This document shows positions 21,341-31,462 of a stretch of 64,000 bases of DNA, piece by piece; position 1 is the first letter of the stretch; each line of letters begins with the position of its first letter. A program made the translations under genes and the position numbers. Location of the stretch: positions 129,215,741 through 129,279,740 of the forward strand of contig CM041465.1 of NCBI GenBank assembly GCA_023213395.1, read 5' to 3'. Source of the stretch: Cycas panzhihuaensis. Lineage: Eukaryota > Cycadophyta. The notes beneath the pieces were generated by a model that was given only the letters and a program-made list of their open reading frames with translations, was not told where the DNA came from and searched no databases.

Positions 21341-22420
21341 CCTTGTTCATCCCTAGAATCTTAATAGAATATCACTCGTCTCCCCTTGGAGGCCACTTAG
21401 GTTTTGATAAAACTTATTGACACATCCACGCTGATTTCTTTTGGCCCCGCATGAAACCTACCATATTCACCTTCATATTAGAGTGTGACACCTGTCAATG
21501 GAACAAAGTTGATACCAAATTCCTTCCTAGGCTTCTCCAACCATTAATATTCCAAAAGGGAAGTGGCAAAATATTGTCATGAACTTTATCATGGGCTTGT
21601 CTCCACCTTCCGAGTTTGATTCTATTTGGGTGGTCATTGATCAACTAGCCAAGTATTCACACTTTCTCCAAGTTCACACCTCATATATGTCCTCTTGCCT
21701 TGCTGGCATATATGTCCAATTCATCCTTTTGCCTTCATGGTTTTCCTTCAACCATTGTTTGTGACCAAGATCCCAAGTTCCCCAACTCCTTTTGGCAAGA
21801 ACTCTTTAAGGCTATCGAAATCTCATTCAACATGAGTTTTGCATATCACCTGCAAATAAATGGCCAATTTGAGGTTTTGAATAAAACCCTAGAAACATAT
21901 CTATGTTGTTTGCCTCAGAACACCAAGCTAAGTGGACTTCTTGGCTTTCCCTGGCAAACTACTATTATAACTCCTCTCACCACTCTACCATCGGTATGTC
22001 CTCATTTTTGGCTCTTTATGGCTACCATCCCCATCCCCCTTCCCACCATACCTTGGCCACCAAATTTTGAACTGCCTTAGTCCAACAAAAGCTTCAAGAG
22101 ATGGACCAAATCCTCTGTACCCTTCGACAAAATTTGGCCATCGCCCGAAATTGCATGAAGCAACTTGCCAACTGCCACTGGTTTGATCGGTCCTTTTACA
22201 TTGGAAATCTAGTGTTTCTTTGCCTCCAACTATACAAGCAACAATCTCTTAACTCTCATCAAGGTCATAAACTAAGGCCACGTTATTACGGCCCTTATAA
22301 AGTCCTCCACAAAATTGGTGAAATCACCTATGCCCTTGAACTCCCCCCAATCTCTTGCCTAAAAAAATTCTTCAGAGCTAAAGTGACACCTCACACCACC
22401 TTACCCATTCTCACCGATGA
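21341..22420 (+). pseudogene. Gypsy-1 integrase
   Basis: N-terminal zinc region: EYHSSPLGGHLGFDKT, FFWPRMKPTI, ECDTCQWNK. The core is broken by frame changes: FIMGLSPPSEFDSIWVVIDQLAKYSHF, IVCDQDPKFPNSFWQELF, HLQINGQFEVLNKTLETYL, where the third acidic residue is still Glu. The C-terminal region keeps KLRPRYYGPYKVLHKIGEITYALELP, the GPY/F module. Integrates element DNA in functional relatives; dead here. Confidence 0.9.
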
Positions 22421-22602
22421 GCAAAGCCTCACAATTCCACCTAATAAGATTCTCGCCAGTCGCCAACGCTGCCTCTAGAATCGCACCATTTCTGAGCATT
22501 TGGTACAGTGGGTTAGTTGTGATGCAGATGAAGCAACTTAGGAATCTAACAAGTTCTTCCAACAATATCTTCATTTCCAATGCTACAAAGACTCAGCGTC
22601 TT
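22421..22602 (+). pseudogene. Gypsy-1 chromodomain
   Basis: PPNKILASRQRCL, then EHLVQWVSCDADEAT followed by TAG where TGG (Trp) is expected, and FFQQYLHFQC. This is the chromodomain pattern (VQW-x-xx-xx-EATWE) found at the C terminus of chromovirus integrases, used in relatives to read histone marks. Two stops and decay. Confidence 0.82.
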
Positions 22603-22613
22603 AGAGGGGGGGA
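22603..22613 (+). other. Gypsy-1 polypurine tract
   Basis: AGAGGGGGGGA a few bases before the 3' LTR. Confidence 0.85.
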
Positions 22614-22620
22614 CCTATAA

Positions 22621-22977
22621 TGTAACCCCACCTTCCTAAGCACTAGCAAGCGGGAACCACCAAAGGGTTAAGTATTGATGTTAGTTATTAAGATTTGTGC
22701 ATGGGCTGCGAAGCCCTCTAATAAGATGTAAAGTCGTTAAAGCCACCAATAGGATCATAGGAAGTAGATCCTCGTATGTCTATTTAAAGGGTCGAAGATT
22801 ACATGTAAGGTTGTTCAGGATTATTATCTTTTGAAGAGAAAGTACTTTAGTACTCCCTTTAGTGCCCATTCTATTGTGTGATCTATTGCATGTTTTGTTT
22901 TGAATAAGTGCAATATTTTGCCCATTTGCTCCCCGTAGGCAGAATTTGCGAGGTTGATTTATTGAAGGACCGCTCTA
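22621..22977 (+). repeat. Gypsy-1 3' LTR
   Basis: 357 bp, begins TGTAACCCC and ends CTCTA (final CA changed to TA). Partner of 16424-16773. Confidence 0.92.
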
Positions 22978-22978
22978 G

Positions 22979-23094
22979 AATATACTTGGAATATTCCTTT
23001 TGATATAATGTAAAATTGAATTGATAAAGTTAAAAATGAAAATTTTTAGTAAAATGCACTTGGGCGATGACTGTGCAACTTCGAATTGCTTTAG
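22979..23094 (+). repeat. Copy 2 of the direct repeat flanking Gypsy-1
   Basis: Starts immediately after the 3' LTR with AATATACTTGGAATAT and ends TCGAATTGCTTTAGG; homologous to 16335-16423. Confidence 0.8.
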
Positions 23095-23215
23095 GCGAAA
23101 AGATCTTTTCATATGGTTATATGATCGTAGCAAAATAGGAGGAGCTCACTCTGGGGCAAAGGAAGATACCTCTTGAATTTCACAAGTAGAGATGCATCCT
23201 GTGAGGAGAACGAAG

Positions 23216-23599
23216 TGTTGGAAATAATATATCTTCCCATTTCATGTTCATTTATGTTCATTTCTCATGGAATATTCTTAGTGGGAGAACATTCTTTGTT
23301 AGAATATTCTTAGTCAAAGTCATTAAAAATGGTGGTTAATAGAAGTCAAAGATGGTTGAAATATTAAATATGGTAGTTTAGAGTCTACCATAATTTGAGA
23401 GAGTTATTAATTACCTATTATGATTTGGTTAGAACTAACTCTTATGTTTAGTCCATATGTAATCTATAAATATGATGTACTTTATTATTTTTAGAATGAG
23501 AAAGTTAGAGAGTTGTGATTCATTAGCGCATAGCCATTTTTTGTCCATTGTGCTTATGGTGTGTGTCATGAATCCTCCTTCTATCCACTTTTTCCAACA
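23216..23599 (+). repeat. Orphan LTR (384 bp)
   Basis: Begins TGTTGGAAA and ends TTTCCAACA, a 9-bp inverted tip, directly followed by a primer site. No partner LTR is seen in the window. It may be the 5' LTR of the element whose pol remnant is Gypsy-2, or a separate truncated element. Confidence 0.75.
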
Positions 23600-23613
23600 T
23601 GGTATCAAAGTCA
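23600..23613 (+). other. Primer-binding site of the orphan LTR
   Basis: TGGTATCAAAGTCA directly abuts the LTR, which shows the LTR is a 5' LTR and not a solo LTR. Confidence 0.8.
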
Positions 23614-24125
23614 GGTTCTTAACAGTTGTGGGATGCCATGTCTTAGTGCTAGGTTCTATCTTGAAGAGTCAACCCTCATGTTAAATTAGTAACTATGAGG
23701 ATACCACTTGGATACTGTGTTTTGATGATGTTCTATTATCATAGAATGCCCACAAATTGTTATCTAGTTGCGTAGTCACTTACCAGTCGAAGTGTGGAGA
23801 TAGCAACCATTTGAAAACTCGTCTTTCAAAGTCACATGTCATTGAAAAGGATCATAGAGAAGAACCTGCAAAAGTGACTATCTGTACTTAAGATCCCATG
23901 GCAAAGAAATGATCTACATGATGGAGATCTATCATAGGGTTACAACTATGAAAAAATGGAATAGCTAAGAATAGAGTAATGGTTGAGTGGTGCCCTGCTC
24001 GCTGTGGAAAGGAGTTGCCCATAGTGATGGTAGCTGAGCCGTAGAATAGCCAGGTGAAGGCCACCACCAATTGAAAGACAACTCTGTCTGAGGAATTCAC
24101 TCTCATTTGCTTGGGACAGCGACCA
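23614..24125 (+). other. Interior of the orphan-LTR element, unrecognised
   Basis: About 0.5 kb with no recognisable domain and no long plus-strand frame, ending at the 40-bp repeat next to Copia-C. Confidence 0.4.
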
Positions 24126-24165
24126 ATAGTTGGAGCCGCCACTAAGGATGTTCGCTCCTTCGCTC
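24126..24165 (+). repeat. Copy 1 of the 40-bp direct repeat flanking Copia-C
   Basis: Starts ATAGTTGGAGCCGCC and ends CTCCTTCGCTC. Copy 2 is at 34504-34543 with two mismatches (CCGCC/CTGCC and TCGCTC/TCACTC). Confidence 0.92.
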
Positions 24166-24167
24166 TT

Positions 24168-24352
24168 TTAGAATGTAATGTTTTATATTAGGGGAATGTT
24201 ATAACCCTTCTTTATGTTATTTGGACACTTGTTTGACACGTGTTAATTGTACATGTTTCAGTTACATTCTCTCATGTATATTTAAGAAGGTATTCTCCCC
24301 CATAATAACACAAGTGAGCTTTATCTCATTCATTCAATATCAAATTCCTACA
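24168..24352 (+). repeat. Copia-C 5' LTR
   Basis: 185 bp, matches 34317-34503 from TTAGAATGTAATG. The TG expected at the tip is missing. Ends CCTACA. TATA-like GTATATTTAAG at 24276-24286. Confidence 0.92.
24276..24286 (+). promoter_or_regulatory. TATA-like box in the Copia-C LTR
   Basis: GTATATTTAAG, kept in the 3' LTR at 34427-34437, about 65 bp from the LTR end. Confidence 0.45.
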
Positions 24353-24364
24353 TGGTATCAGATC
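24353..24364 (+). other. Copia-C primer-binding site
   Basis: TGGTATCAGATC directly after the 5' LTR; one change from the initiator-Met type. Confidence 0.9.
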
Positions 24365-25063
24365 AAGTTCTCCTGCGTAGTTGAGAGAGGGTTTTTTCTA
24401 TAAAGGAAGGCAATTTTTTGCTAGAAACTGAAATACTAATTGCCTCTTTTAGGAAGCAAGTTGACGTTGAAACAAGTCATCAAACTAATCAAGTAAAACA
24501 AAAGTGCATAAGACAAACAAGAGATATTGTACAGACAGTACGAAACTGTACGATTGTACGGATGCATAAAAACCAAAGTGCTTAGTTTTCGAAGAAATTT
24601 GGCCAGCAAATAGATCTTATCGTCTTTGTCAACTTTCTCTTCTGCCTCAAATCGATCAGAGGTTGTTTTCGGGCCCTTTTACCAATTTTACTAGGTGCAC
24701 AGGTTTTGGAGAGGCAAGTCAAAATTTCCTCTAATTTTTCTCAAATTTCTCTAAGAAATTGTTCATAAACTCTCTTAAAGTGAAATTTGACTTGATTGAA
24801 TCTAGTCTTGAGAAATTTTATTGGAAGATTTTTCAGTTTGAAGATTTTTTGAGAAAAATCCTAGCCGCCCCTATAGGGTTTTTGACCTAGTTTTCTCTTA
24901 AATTAAAAGTGACTTCCAAAAAAGAATTTTACATTCAGTTTCCTCTCGATTAGTACTTCAATTTGAGGTACTCTTTGTTTCCGTCTATATAACTTTGTAT
25001 CCGTACGAAAATCCGTACATCTGTACGGCCTCTCACTGCCATCTCAATCTCTGTTGAAGGAAA
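24365..25063 (+). other. Copia-C leader with GTAC-rich blocks
   Basis: About 0.7 kb untranslated leader. Two dense GTAC blocks occur: four copies in 24529-24559 and three in 25003-25026. The related Copia-D leader also has TGTACA/TGTACGG strings (30636-30660 and about 31093). Confidence 0.6.
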
Positions 25064-25630
25064 ATGGCTTCATCTATTTTGGCCCTAGGAGATCAAGACA
25101 AATTGACTGACTCTAATTACCATATTTGGAGGATCAAAATAGAAACTCTTCTGCGAGCCAAAAAATGCTTGGAATTTAACAAATGGAACAGAAATAAGGG
25201 CTAAAATTGTTGGTGATGCTTTGAATTGTTGGGAAGAAAAAAATAACCTTGGGGTGATAACACTAAAAATGTCAGTTTCTGATCATCTTTTAGTTTATAT
25301 TGATAAACTAAATTTCTGTCTTGAAATTTGGATAGTATTTGAAAACCTATTTGCTGAGAAGAACAGAGGCAGAATTATAACTCTTAAAGAAGAGTTGTTC
25401 AAATTACATATGAGAGAAACTAAAATAGTATCTAAATTTATCCATAAGGTTACTACAGTCAGGAATGACCTATTAAGTGCAGGGGCAACTATTACAAAAC
25501 AGGAAATAGTGGAGATGATAGTAGGAAAATTGCCAAAGTCATTTGATGTGACTATCAATACAATAATAAACAATGATCAGATTGAAGAGATGACAATTGA
25601 TGAGCTAATTGGGTTGCTGTTGAGATAGGA
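25064..25630 (+). pseudogene. Copia-C gag
   Basis: The ATG at 25064 opens MASSILALGDQDKLTDSNYH, IWRIKIETLLRAK, the same start as Copia-D gag. A frameshift near 25170-25220 moves to the 135-codon stretch 25221-25628: WIVFENLFAEKNRGRIITLK, ELFKLHMRETKIVSKFIHKV, LPKSFDVTINTII, MTIDELIGLLL. This is the UBN2-type copia capsid. A TAG follows the last Arg (usually Gln in QQEQ). Confidence 0.9.
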
Positions 25631-26321
25631 CTAGCAGAATAAAAGATATTAAGATACAACTGAACTAGAAGATGCTTTGGTGACTAGATTAAATATAAGA
25701 CCCAGAGGATGAGGTCAGTACAAAGGAAGGGGACAAACTCTAGAAATCAGGAGTCCATCACGAGGAAGATGTCTAGAGAACAGGGGTCGTGGGCATATGA
25801 ATCCACCTAGAGATGCAAGGGTATGCTACAACTGTGGTAAACCAGGTCATTTATTCATGCAAAGCCTTTGACATATGTTATCATTGTGGGCATCCAGGTC
25901 ACTACCCTTACCAATGCCCACAAAGGAGAGTAGACATCCAAAAAGGGAAGAGGCCAGCAGGAAACTATAACAAGGAGAAGCCAGATGAAGAAGATGAAGA
26001 AACAACTTTCATTGTCGCCTTGTCAGCTGGTCTTCAAGACAAAGACGTTTGGTACATTGACTTTGGAGCATTACGACACATGACAAGCAAAGAGGATTGG
26101 TTCGTTTCCCTCAAACCCTACTCACCGACAAATCAATCGAATTAGGAGACAAGCATCCCTTGAATATTAAAGGAGTGGGTACTATAGCTATTGATTTACA
26201 AGGAAGCATAAAAAAGATTGGCAATGTCCTTCTTGTGCCTGGATTAAAGATGAATCTTCTCTTAGTATCTCAACTCATCAATAAAAAATTGAGGGCCATA
26301 TTTGATAAGGAAGACAAATGC
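25631..26321 (+). pseudogene. Copia-C zinc knuckles and protease, cut by Copia-D
   Basis: Two CCHC knuckles: CYNCGKPGHLFMQS from 25824 (last Cys lost), and an intact CYHCGHPGHYPYQC at 25876-25917. Then VWYIDFGALRHMTSKEDWF, the protease site with DSG changed to DFG (26059-26067). The sequence continues ELGDKHPLNIKGVGTIAI and LVPGLKMNLLLVSQLI up to the Copia-D LTR. Arrangement matches Copia-D. Confidence 0.9.
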
Positions 26322-26507
26322 TTTTGGACAAACTCAATGATCAAAGAGAGAATCGATTCAATTCTTATTCATGATGTAAGTACATATATGCTAATAGGGT
26401 TTGTAACCACCCTAGAACCAACTAGTAACCGAAGTGTATTAACGGTCACTTAAGGATACATAAGACATATTAACTTATGACTTAGGATAAAACATTATTT
26501 TCTAACA
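26322..26507 (-). repeat. Copia-D 3' LTR
   Basis: 186 bp; the outer TG (plus strand) is TT here. Matches 31277-31462. Its minus-strand start TGTTAGAAAATAATGTTTTA resembles the Copia-C LTR start TGTTAGAATGTAATGTTTTA. Confidence 0.95.
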
Positions 26508-26519
26508 CCCTCTCTTAAT
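26508..26519 (-). other. Copia-D polypurine tract
   Basis: Minus-strand ATTAAGAGAGGG next to the LTR; identical to the Copia-C tract at 34305-34316. Confidence 0.88.
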
Positions 26520-26522
26520 GTT

Positions 26523-26880
26523 TTATCCAACTAGTCCTATTTGGTCTCTAAGAATTTGGAATTTGTCTTTCCCTAGTGGTTTCTTCAATATATCAGGTAC
26601 TTGTTCATTTGTGGGATAATAGATAAGATCTATTTCTTTATTTTGAACCTTTTCCCTAATAAAGTGATGTTGAACTTCAATGTGTTTAGTTCTGACATGG
26701 AATACTGGATTTTTGGTGAGCTTGATTGTACTTTGATTGTCGCAATAAAGAGTTGTTGCAAATCTTTGAGGAGATTTTAGGTCTTCCATTTGTTGTCTGA
26801 GCCAAACTACTTCTGCTGCAGTGCTGACAACTGATTTGTATTCTGCTTCGGTTGACGATAGTGCTACAGTGGCTTGTTTT
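26523..26880 (-). pseudogene. Copia-D RNase H
   Basis: [20 protein letters not shown] (in the upstream part), then TLYCDNQSTIKLTKNPVFHV, RTKHIEVQHHFIREKVQNKE and the ending DKFQILRDQIGLVG. Copia RNase H with the CDNQS motif intact. A stop near 26880 separates it from the RT frame. Confidence 0.93.
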
Positions 26881-27903
26881 TAACTGCTCCAAGAGATTGG
26901 TGATGATCCTAGGAAGAAGCAATATCCACTGGTTGACTTTCTTTGTTCTTTATCACCTACCCAATCTGAGTCACAGAATCCTATTAGTTGGCTTGATGTT
27001 TTCTTTGGAAACATTAGTTTCGATTCAGTTGTTCCTTTGAGATATCTCAAGATTCTTTTTCCAGCATTCCAATGTCTTATTTTTGGCTCATGCATATATC
27101 TTGATATTAGACTCACAGCATACGAGATATCAGGTCTGGTTGCTGTGAGGTAGATGAGACTTCCAACAAGTTGTCTGTACAACGTAGCATTAAAGTAGGG
27201 TTCTCCTTCAACTCGCACTAAATTATAGTTTACTTTCATGGGAGTAGAGCAAGGATTGCACTCTTCCATTCTAAACTTCATAAGAAAATCTTTGATGTAT
27301 TTGCTTTGACATGAGGTAACTGAACCAATTTGATGTTCAATTTGGATCCCCAAGTAATAGTTGAGAAGTCCCAAGTCAGTCATCTCAAATTTCTTTTCCA
27401 ATTGCTTCTTTATATCAGATAATGATTCATTATCATCACCTGTGAGGATCATGTCATCTATGTAAACTGCTATTATGCTTATTGCTCCATTTCTATTTTT
27501 TATATATAAACTTGAATTTGAGTTGCCCCATCTGAACCCATTTTCGCTAAGATGACTATGTAATTTAGCATGCCATGCATGGGGATCTTGTTTTAAACCA
27601 TATAGATCCTTTTTTAACTTGCATACTAAATGCTCGTCCTTTCCTGATGTATCCTTTTGGTTGGGACATATACACCTCTTCTTCTATTTCTCCATTCAAA
27701 AAGGTACTTTTTACGTCCAACTAAAATATTTTCCAATTTCTTTGAGCTGCCAGGGCTATGACTGTTCTTACTGTGTTTAATTTGGCCACTAGAGAGAAGG
27801 CTTCTTCATAGTCTATCCCTGCAATTTGGGTATATCCTTTTGCCACCAATCTGGCCTTGTGTTTCTCAATCTTTCCATCAGGCCCCCTTTTTATTTTATA
27901 TAC
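26880..27903 (-). pseudogene. Copia-D reverse transcriptase
   Basis: The catalytic box reads AVYIDDMILTGDDNE (YIDD variant, acidic pair kept). It is followed by FEMTDLGLLNYYLGIQIEHQ, SKYIKDFLMKFRMEECNPCS, LYRQLVGSLIYLTATRPDIS, RILRYLKGTTESKLMF and FCDSDWVGDKEQRKSTSGYC. The N-terminal half (27480-27900) is broken by frameshifts and stops but keeps EEEVYMSQPKGYIRK. Confidence 0.93.
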
Positions 27904-29150
27904 CTATTTGCAGTTTATAGCTGATTTATTTGATGGTAGATCCACTAGTTCCCAGGTTTGATTTTTGTTTATTAAATTTATCTCATCATCCATGGCCTTC
28001 TTCCATTCTGTATGATCTTTGGCTTTAGAAAAGGATTGTGGCTCTATAATACTAAATAAGGCCCTTGGCTTTTGGCTTCTAGTTCTATGAGAAAATATCT
28101 CACCTTTACTTTCCTCTATAGTTTTGAGATAGCATCTGGGAACCTTTTTTCCTTCAACATTTGCTTCTTCGGGGGGGCCTTCTTCAATGGTGGAGTCTGA
28201 GTACAATTCTTGGGATGAAGCGGATTCTTCTGAGATTTCTTCTGAATTTATATCTGATTCTTCTTCTATAGAATTGTCTGGTGGAGCTGTTTGAGGTATC
28301 CTTTCTATTTCTTGAATTTTACTTGTATTTTCTTCTTTGTCTTCCTCATTGAAGACAACATCTTGACTTACATAAACTTTATTGGTTTTGGGCTCTATAC
28401 ACTTGTATGCCTTCGAACTTTTGCTGTATCCTACCATGATGCATTCCAGACTTTTTGAATCCAGCTTGGTTCTTTTCTTATCTAGGATGTGAACAAAGGC
28501 TTGGCTTCCAAATGCCTCCAGATGGCTTATGTCAGGCTTCCTTCCTGACCATGCTTCTTCTGGAGTGTATCGTTCTATTGCCTTTGTTGAACTTCTATTT
28601 AGTAAATAGCAGGCTATACTAACTGCTTTAACCCAGTATGACTTTGGAACATTTTTCCCATGCATCATGCTCCTTGCCATTTCCATGATAACCCTATTTT
28701 TCCTTTCTACAACCCCATTGTATTGGGGTGTGTAGGGAGTTGAAAATTATCTTCGTATTCCTCTAGCTTTGCAATACTCTAAAAATTCTTTGGAGATATA
28801 TTCACCTCCACCGTCGGACCTTATGCATTTAATTTTGGTATTAGTTTCTAGTTCTGTTTCAGCTTTAAATTCTTTAAACATATCAAAACTTCAAATTTAG
28901 TATGCAAAAAATAAACCCAGGGTTTTCTGGTCAAATCATCTATGAAAGTAAGAAAGTATCTACTTTCGTTTATGGTGTGTGGAGTGAAAGGACCACACAG
29001 ATTTGTATGTATCAACTCTAATTTTTCTTGGGCCAGCCACTTGCTTTCTTGAAATGGTTGTCCGTGTTGTTTACCAAATTGACACCCTTTACAAATGAAA
29101 TTATTTGATATGAAGTGAGACAAACCAGTCAGTAAGCTTTTCTTCTCCAT
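27904..29150 (-). pseudogene. Copia-D integrase and linker
   Basis: From 29150: CKGCQFGKQHGQPFQ, LELIHTNLCGPFTPHTINES (first catalytic Asp is Asn), FIDDLTRKPWVYFLH. After a shift: CIRSDGGGEYISKEFLEYC, one in-frame TAA, then TPYTPQYNGVVERKNR (second Asp and Glu kept). The 260-codon stretch 28686-27904 continues SYWVKAVSIACYLLNRSSTK, KPDISHLEAFGSQAFVH, the acidic linker, and the RT start KKAMDDEINLINKNQTWELV. Confidence 0.93.
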
Positions 29151-29156
29151 ATTTTT

Positions 29157-29620
29157 TTATTTTTCTATGGGAAGATGATTGTACTTCAAATGCCACATTT
29201 TCTCATTAAGACTTATAGCAGCACAGGCTTTTACATCAGGCAAAATGGGGTGTGATAGCAGCCTATATAGGTCATTGCTTTCAATCCCTTTTGCAATTAC
29301 ATTCCCATTGTTTGTCATATCAAGGATGTAACAAAAACCCTTTTCATCAAACACAGTGCTTAAACCCTTCTTTTTGAGTTGAGAGACAGATAGGAGATTC
29401 ATCTTTAGACCTGGCACCAGAAATATATTTCCGATTTTTTCAATTCTGTCTTTTATTTTAACTACAATAGTTCCAATTTCTTTAATTTCAAGGGAGTATT
29501 TGTCTCCCAATTCTACTGATTTGTTGGCGGTGTAGGGTTGTCAAGTCTCGAACCACTCTTCTCAACCTGTCATGTGACGTGATGCTCCTGAATCTATGTA
29601 CCATATGTCTTTGTCCTAGA
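29157..29620 (-). pseudogene. Copia-D protease and pre-integrase
   Basis: WYIDSGASRHMTG with intact DSG at 29594-29586, two stops further on, then an open stretch ELGDKYSLEIKEIGTIVV, LVPGLKMNLLSVSQLKKKGL, MWHLKYNHLPIEK. The protease site is complete. The same order is seen in Copia-C. Confidence 0.92.
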
Positions 29621-30583
29621 GGCTTGTTGTAAGTGCCACAACAAATGATGTTTCTTCCCCTTCATCGTGATCATCATTGCCTTCTTGTTTTTTGCGATAG
29701 TTTCCCATGGGCTTCTTCCCTCTCTAAATATCTGCTTTCTTGCACTAGTATGGGTAGTGTCCTGATTTTCCACAATGGTAACATATATCAAAGGTTTTGC
29801 AGGAATTAGCAAAGTGACCAATCTTACCACAAGAGTAACAAATCTTTGATGGTGCATTGCGGCCTCGTCATCTTGAGTCTTGCCAATGTCCTCATGATGA
29901 AGTACGAGATTCTTGAGCTTTTCCTCTTCCTCTACTTCGCCCTCTAGATCCCAGACTCAATCTGGATGCAAATGCATCCTCAAGGTCTCCTACATCTTTG
30001 TACTGCCTGTTTCTTTGCTCCTGTTGGAGTAAGAGTCCTGTCAAGGTGTCCATTGTCATAGTTGCTATTTGATTTGCATTAGTGATGGTGTTTATTGTAA
30101 CATCAAATGACTTGGGCAATTTGCTAACCACCAATTCCACTAATGCCAGATCTGAGATTGGATCACCTGCACTAGCCAGATCATTTTTTAGCAAAATCAC
30201 CTTATGTAAAAATTCTGTGATTGTTTCTGACTCCTTCATGTGGAGTTTGAACAATTCTTCTTTAAGAGCTATTATCTTAGCTATATTTTTTTCCCAAGCA
30301 GATTCTCCAGATATTTTCAAATGCTTTGGGTGGAATAAAGACTTTCTACATAAATAAGAAGAGGGTCAGATATTGATAGTTTTAATGTAATGACTCTAGT
30401 ATTGTCCCTTTCTTCCCAATTAATTTTGGTATCACCTACATCTTGAGGTTTAGTTTCATTTCCAATAGCAATTTGCCAGATATTTTTTGCCCTAAGAAAG
30501 GTTTCTATCTTAATCTTCCATATGTGATCATTATTATCAGTGAGTTTGTCACTTTCAGATAGGGCTAAGATGGAGGACGTCAT
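29621..30583 (-). pseudogene. Copia-D gag with two zinc knuckles
   Basis: Starts at 30583 with MTSSILALSESDKLTDNNDH, IWKIKIETFLRAKNIWQIA. It changes frame near 30317 into IAKIIALKEELFKLHMKESE, LPKSFDVTINTITNANQIAT, a Gly/Arg-rich tail (GSRGRSRGRGK), then CYSCGKIGHFANSC and CYHCGKSGHYPY-stop-C. The paired knuckles lie about 29845-29765. The second is cut by a stop before its last Cys. Confidence 0.92.
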
Positions 30584-31264
30584 TCTTAAGCCAAAAATAT
30601 GATTTTTGATGCCCTAGGCCATACGATTGTATTGGATTTCTGTACAATGCAAAAGTTGTACGGATGGAAACGAAGTGTACCTTGAATGAAAGCTTATTCA
30701 AAGGCGAACTAGGATCTGTGCTCAGATCTGAGATCTGGCTTCAAATAGAGGAGAAATCAGACCTGAAAGCCAGAATTTGTAGCTAGGGTTCTAGAGGGAA
30801 ATTGCTTATTTTGATTGAAATAGCCACAAATGATTGCGAAAAAGACTCAAATGTGATCGAAATCCAATGATAGATCTTTTATATCCAATCTTTAGTGAAA
30901 AAACTGAAGAAAAATTAAGATTTTTCACTAGATTTCCTCTCTTCCATTCAAACCTGTTTTTGGTCAAAAACTTGATGAAAATGACCTCAGATGGACTTGT
31001 CGTAGAAGGAAAACTTGCTTGGAATGTCCCAACCTATATTCTGGCCAAGTTTCACGTCAATCTAAGAACTTTGAAAATTTTGACCATACGACTGTACAGA
31101 TCTATACTCTAATGTTGTATGGAAATAGTCTGGAGTCTTTTCTGCCTTTGAGTGGCTGAGCACATCCCTCTTTCACCCTTCTGGCCTCCCTTTAGACTCT
31201 TTGACCTTTTTTGGTCTGGTTTGCCTTTAGGACGATCTTCTTCTTCAACATGTCAAAGTATCCT
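30584..31264 (-). other. Copia-D leader
   Basis: About 0.7 kb between primer site and gag. TGTACA/TGTACGG strings occur near 30636-30660 and 31093. Opposite-strand frames have no family support. Confidence 0.55.
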
Positions 31265-31276
31265 GCTCTGATACCA
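31265..31276 (-). other. Copia-D primer-binding site
   Basis: Minus-strand TGGTATCAGAGC directly inside the 5' LTR; perfect initiator-Met type. Confidence 0.95.
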
Positions 31277-31462
31277 TGTTGGACAAACTCGATGATCAAA
31301 GAGAGAATCAATTCAATTCTTATTCATGATGTAAGTATATATATACTAATAGGGTTTGTAACCACCCTAGAACCAACCAGTAACCAAAGTGTATTAACGG
31401 TCACTTAAGGATACATAAGACATATTAACTTATGACTTAGGATAAAACATTATTTTCTAACA
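31277..31462 (-). repeat. Copia-D 5' LTR
   Basis: 186 bp with TGTTGGACAAAC and TTCTAACA tips (plus strand). Partner of 26322-26507. Confidence 0.95.

Larger units (their letters stand above)
16424..22977 (+). mobile_element. Gypsy-1: degenerate Ty3/gypsy chromovirus
   Basis: LTRs 16424-16773 and 22621-22977, primer site 16776-16788 and purine tract 22603-22613 frame a plus-strand interior in the order gag, zinc-binding segment, PR, RT, RNase H, INT and chromodomain. That is full gypsy/chromovirus order. Every domain carries stops or frameshifts. The 5' LTR tip lacks most of TGTAACCCC present in the 3' LTR, and instead of a 5-bp duplication the element has a ~90-115-bp direct repeat on its flanks. 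Confidence 0.92.
26322..31462 (-). mobile_element. Copia-D: related copia inserted in antisense inside Copia-C
   Basis: LTRs 26322-26507 and 31277-31462 (186 bp each) differ at about 7 positions. The target duplication is AATGC at 26317-26321 and AATGT at 31463-31467. Primer site 31276-31265 and purine tract 26519-26508 are present. All copia domains are found on the minus strand. It is the best-preserved element here: DSG protease, YIDD RT and two integrase acidic residues survive, but frameshifts and stops remain. Confidence 0.95.

Noticed and set aside
8119-31276. TGGTATCAGAGC strings as possible tRNA gene fragments
   Set aside because: Each lies directly inside a 5' LTR and no cloverleaf-forming sequence surrounds them; they are primer-binding sites.
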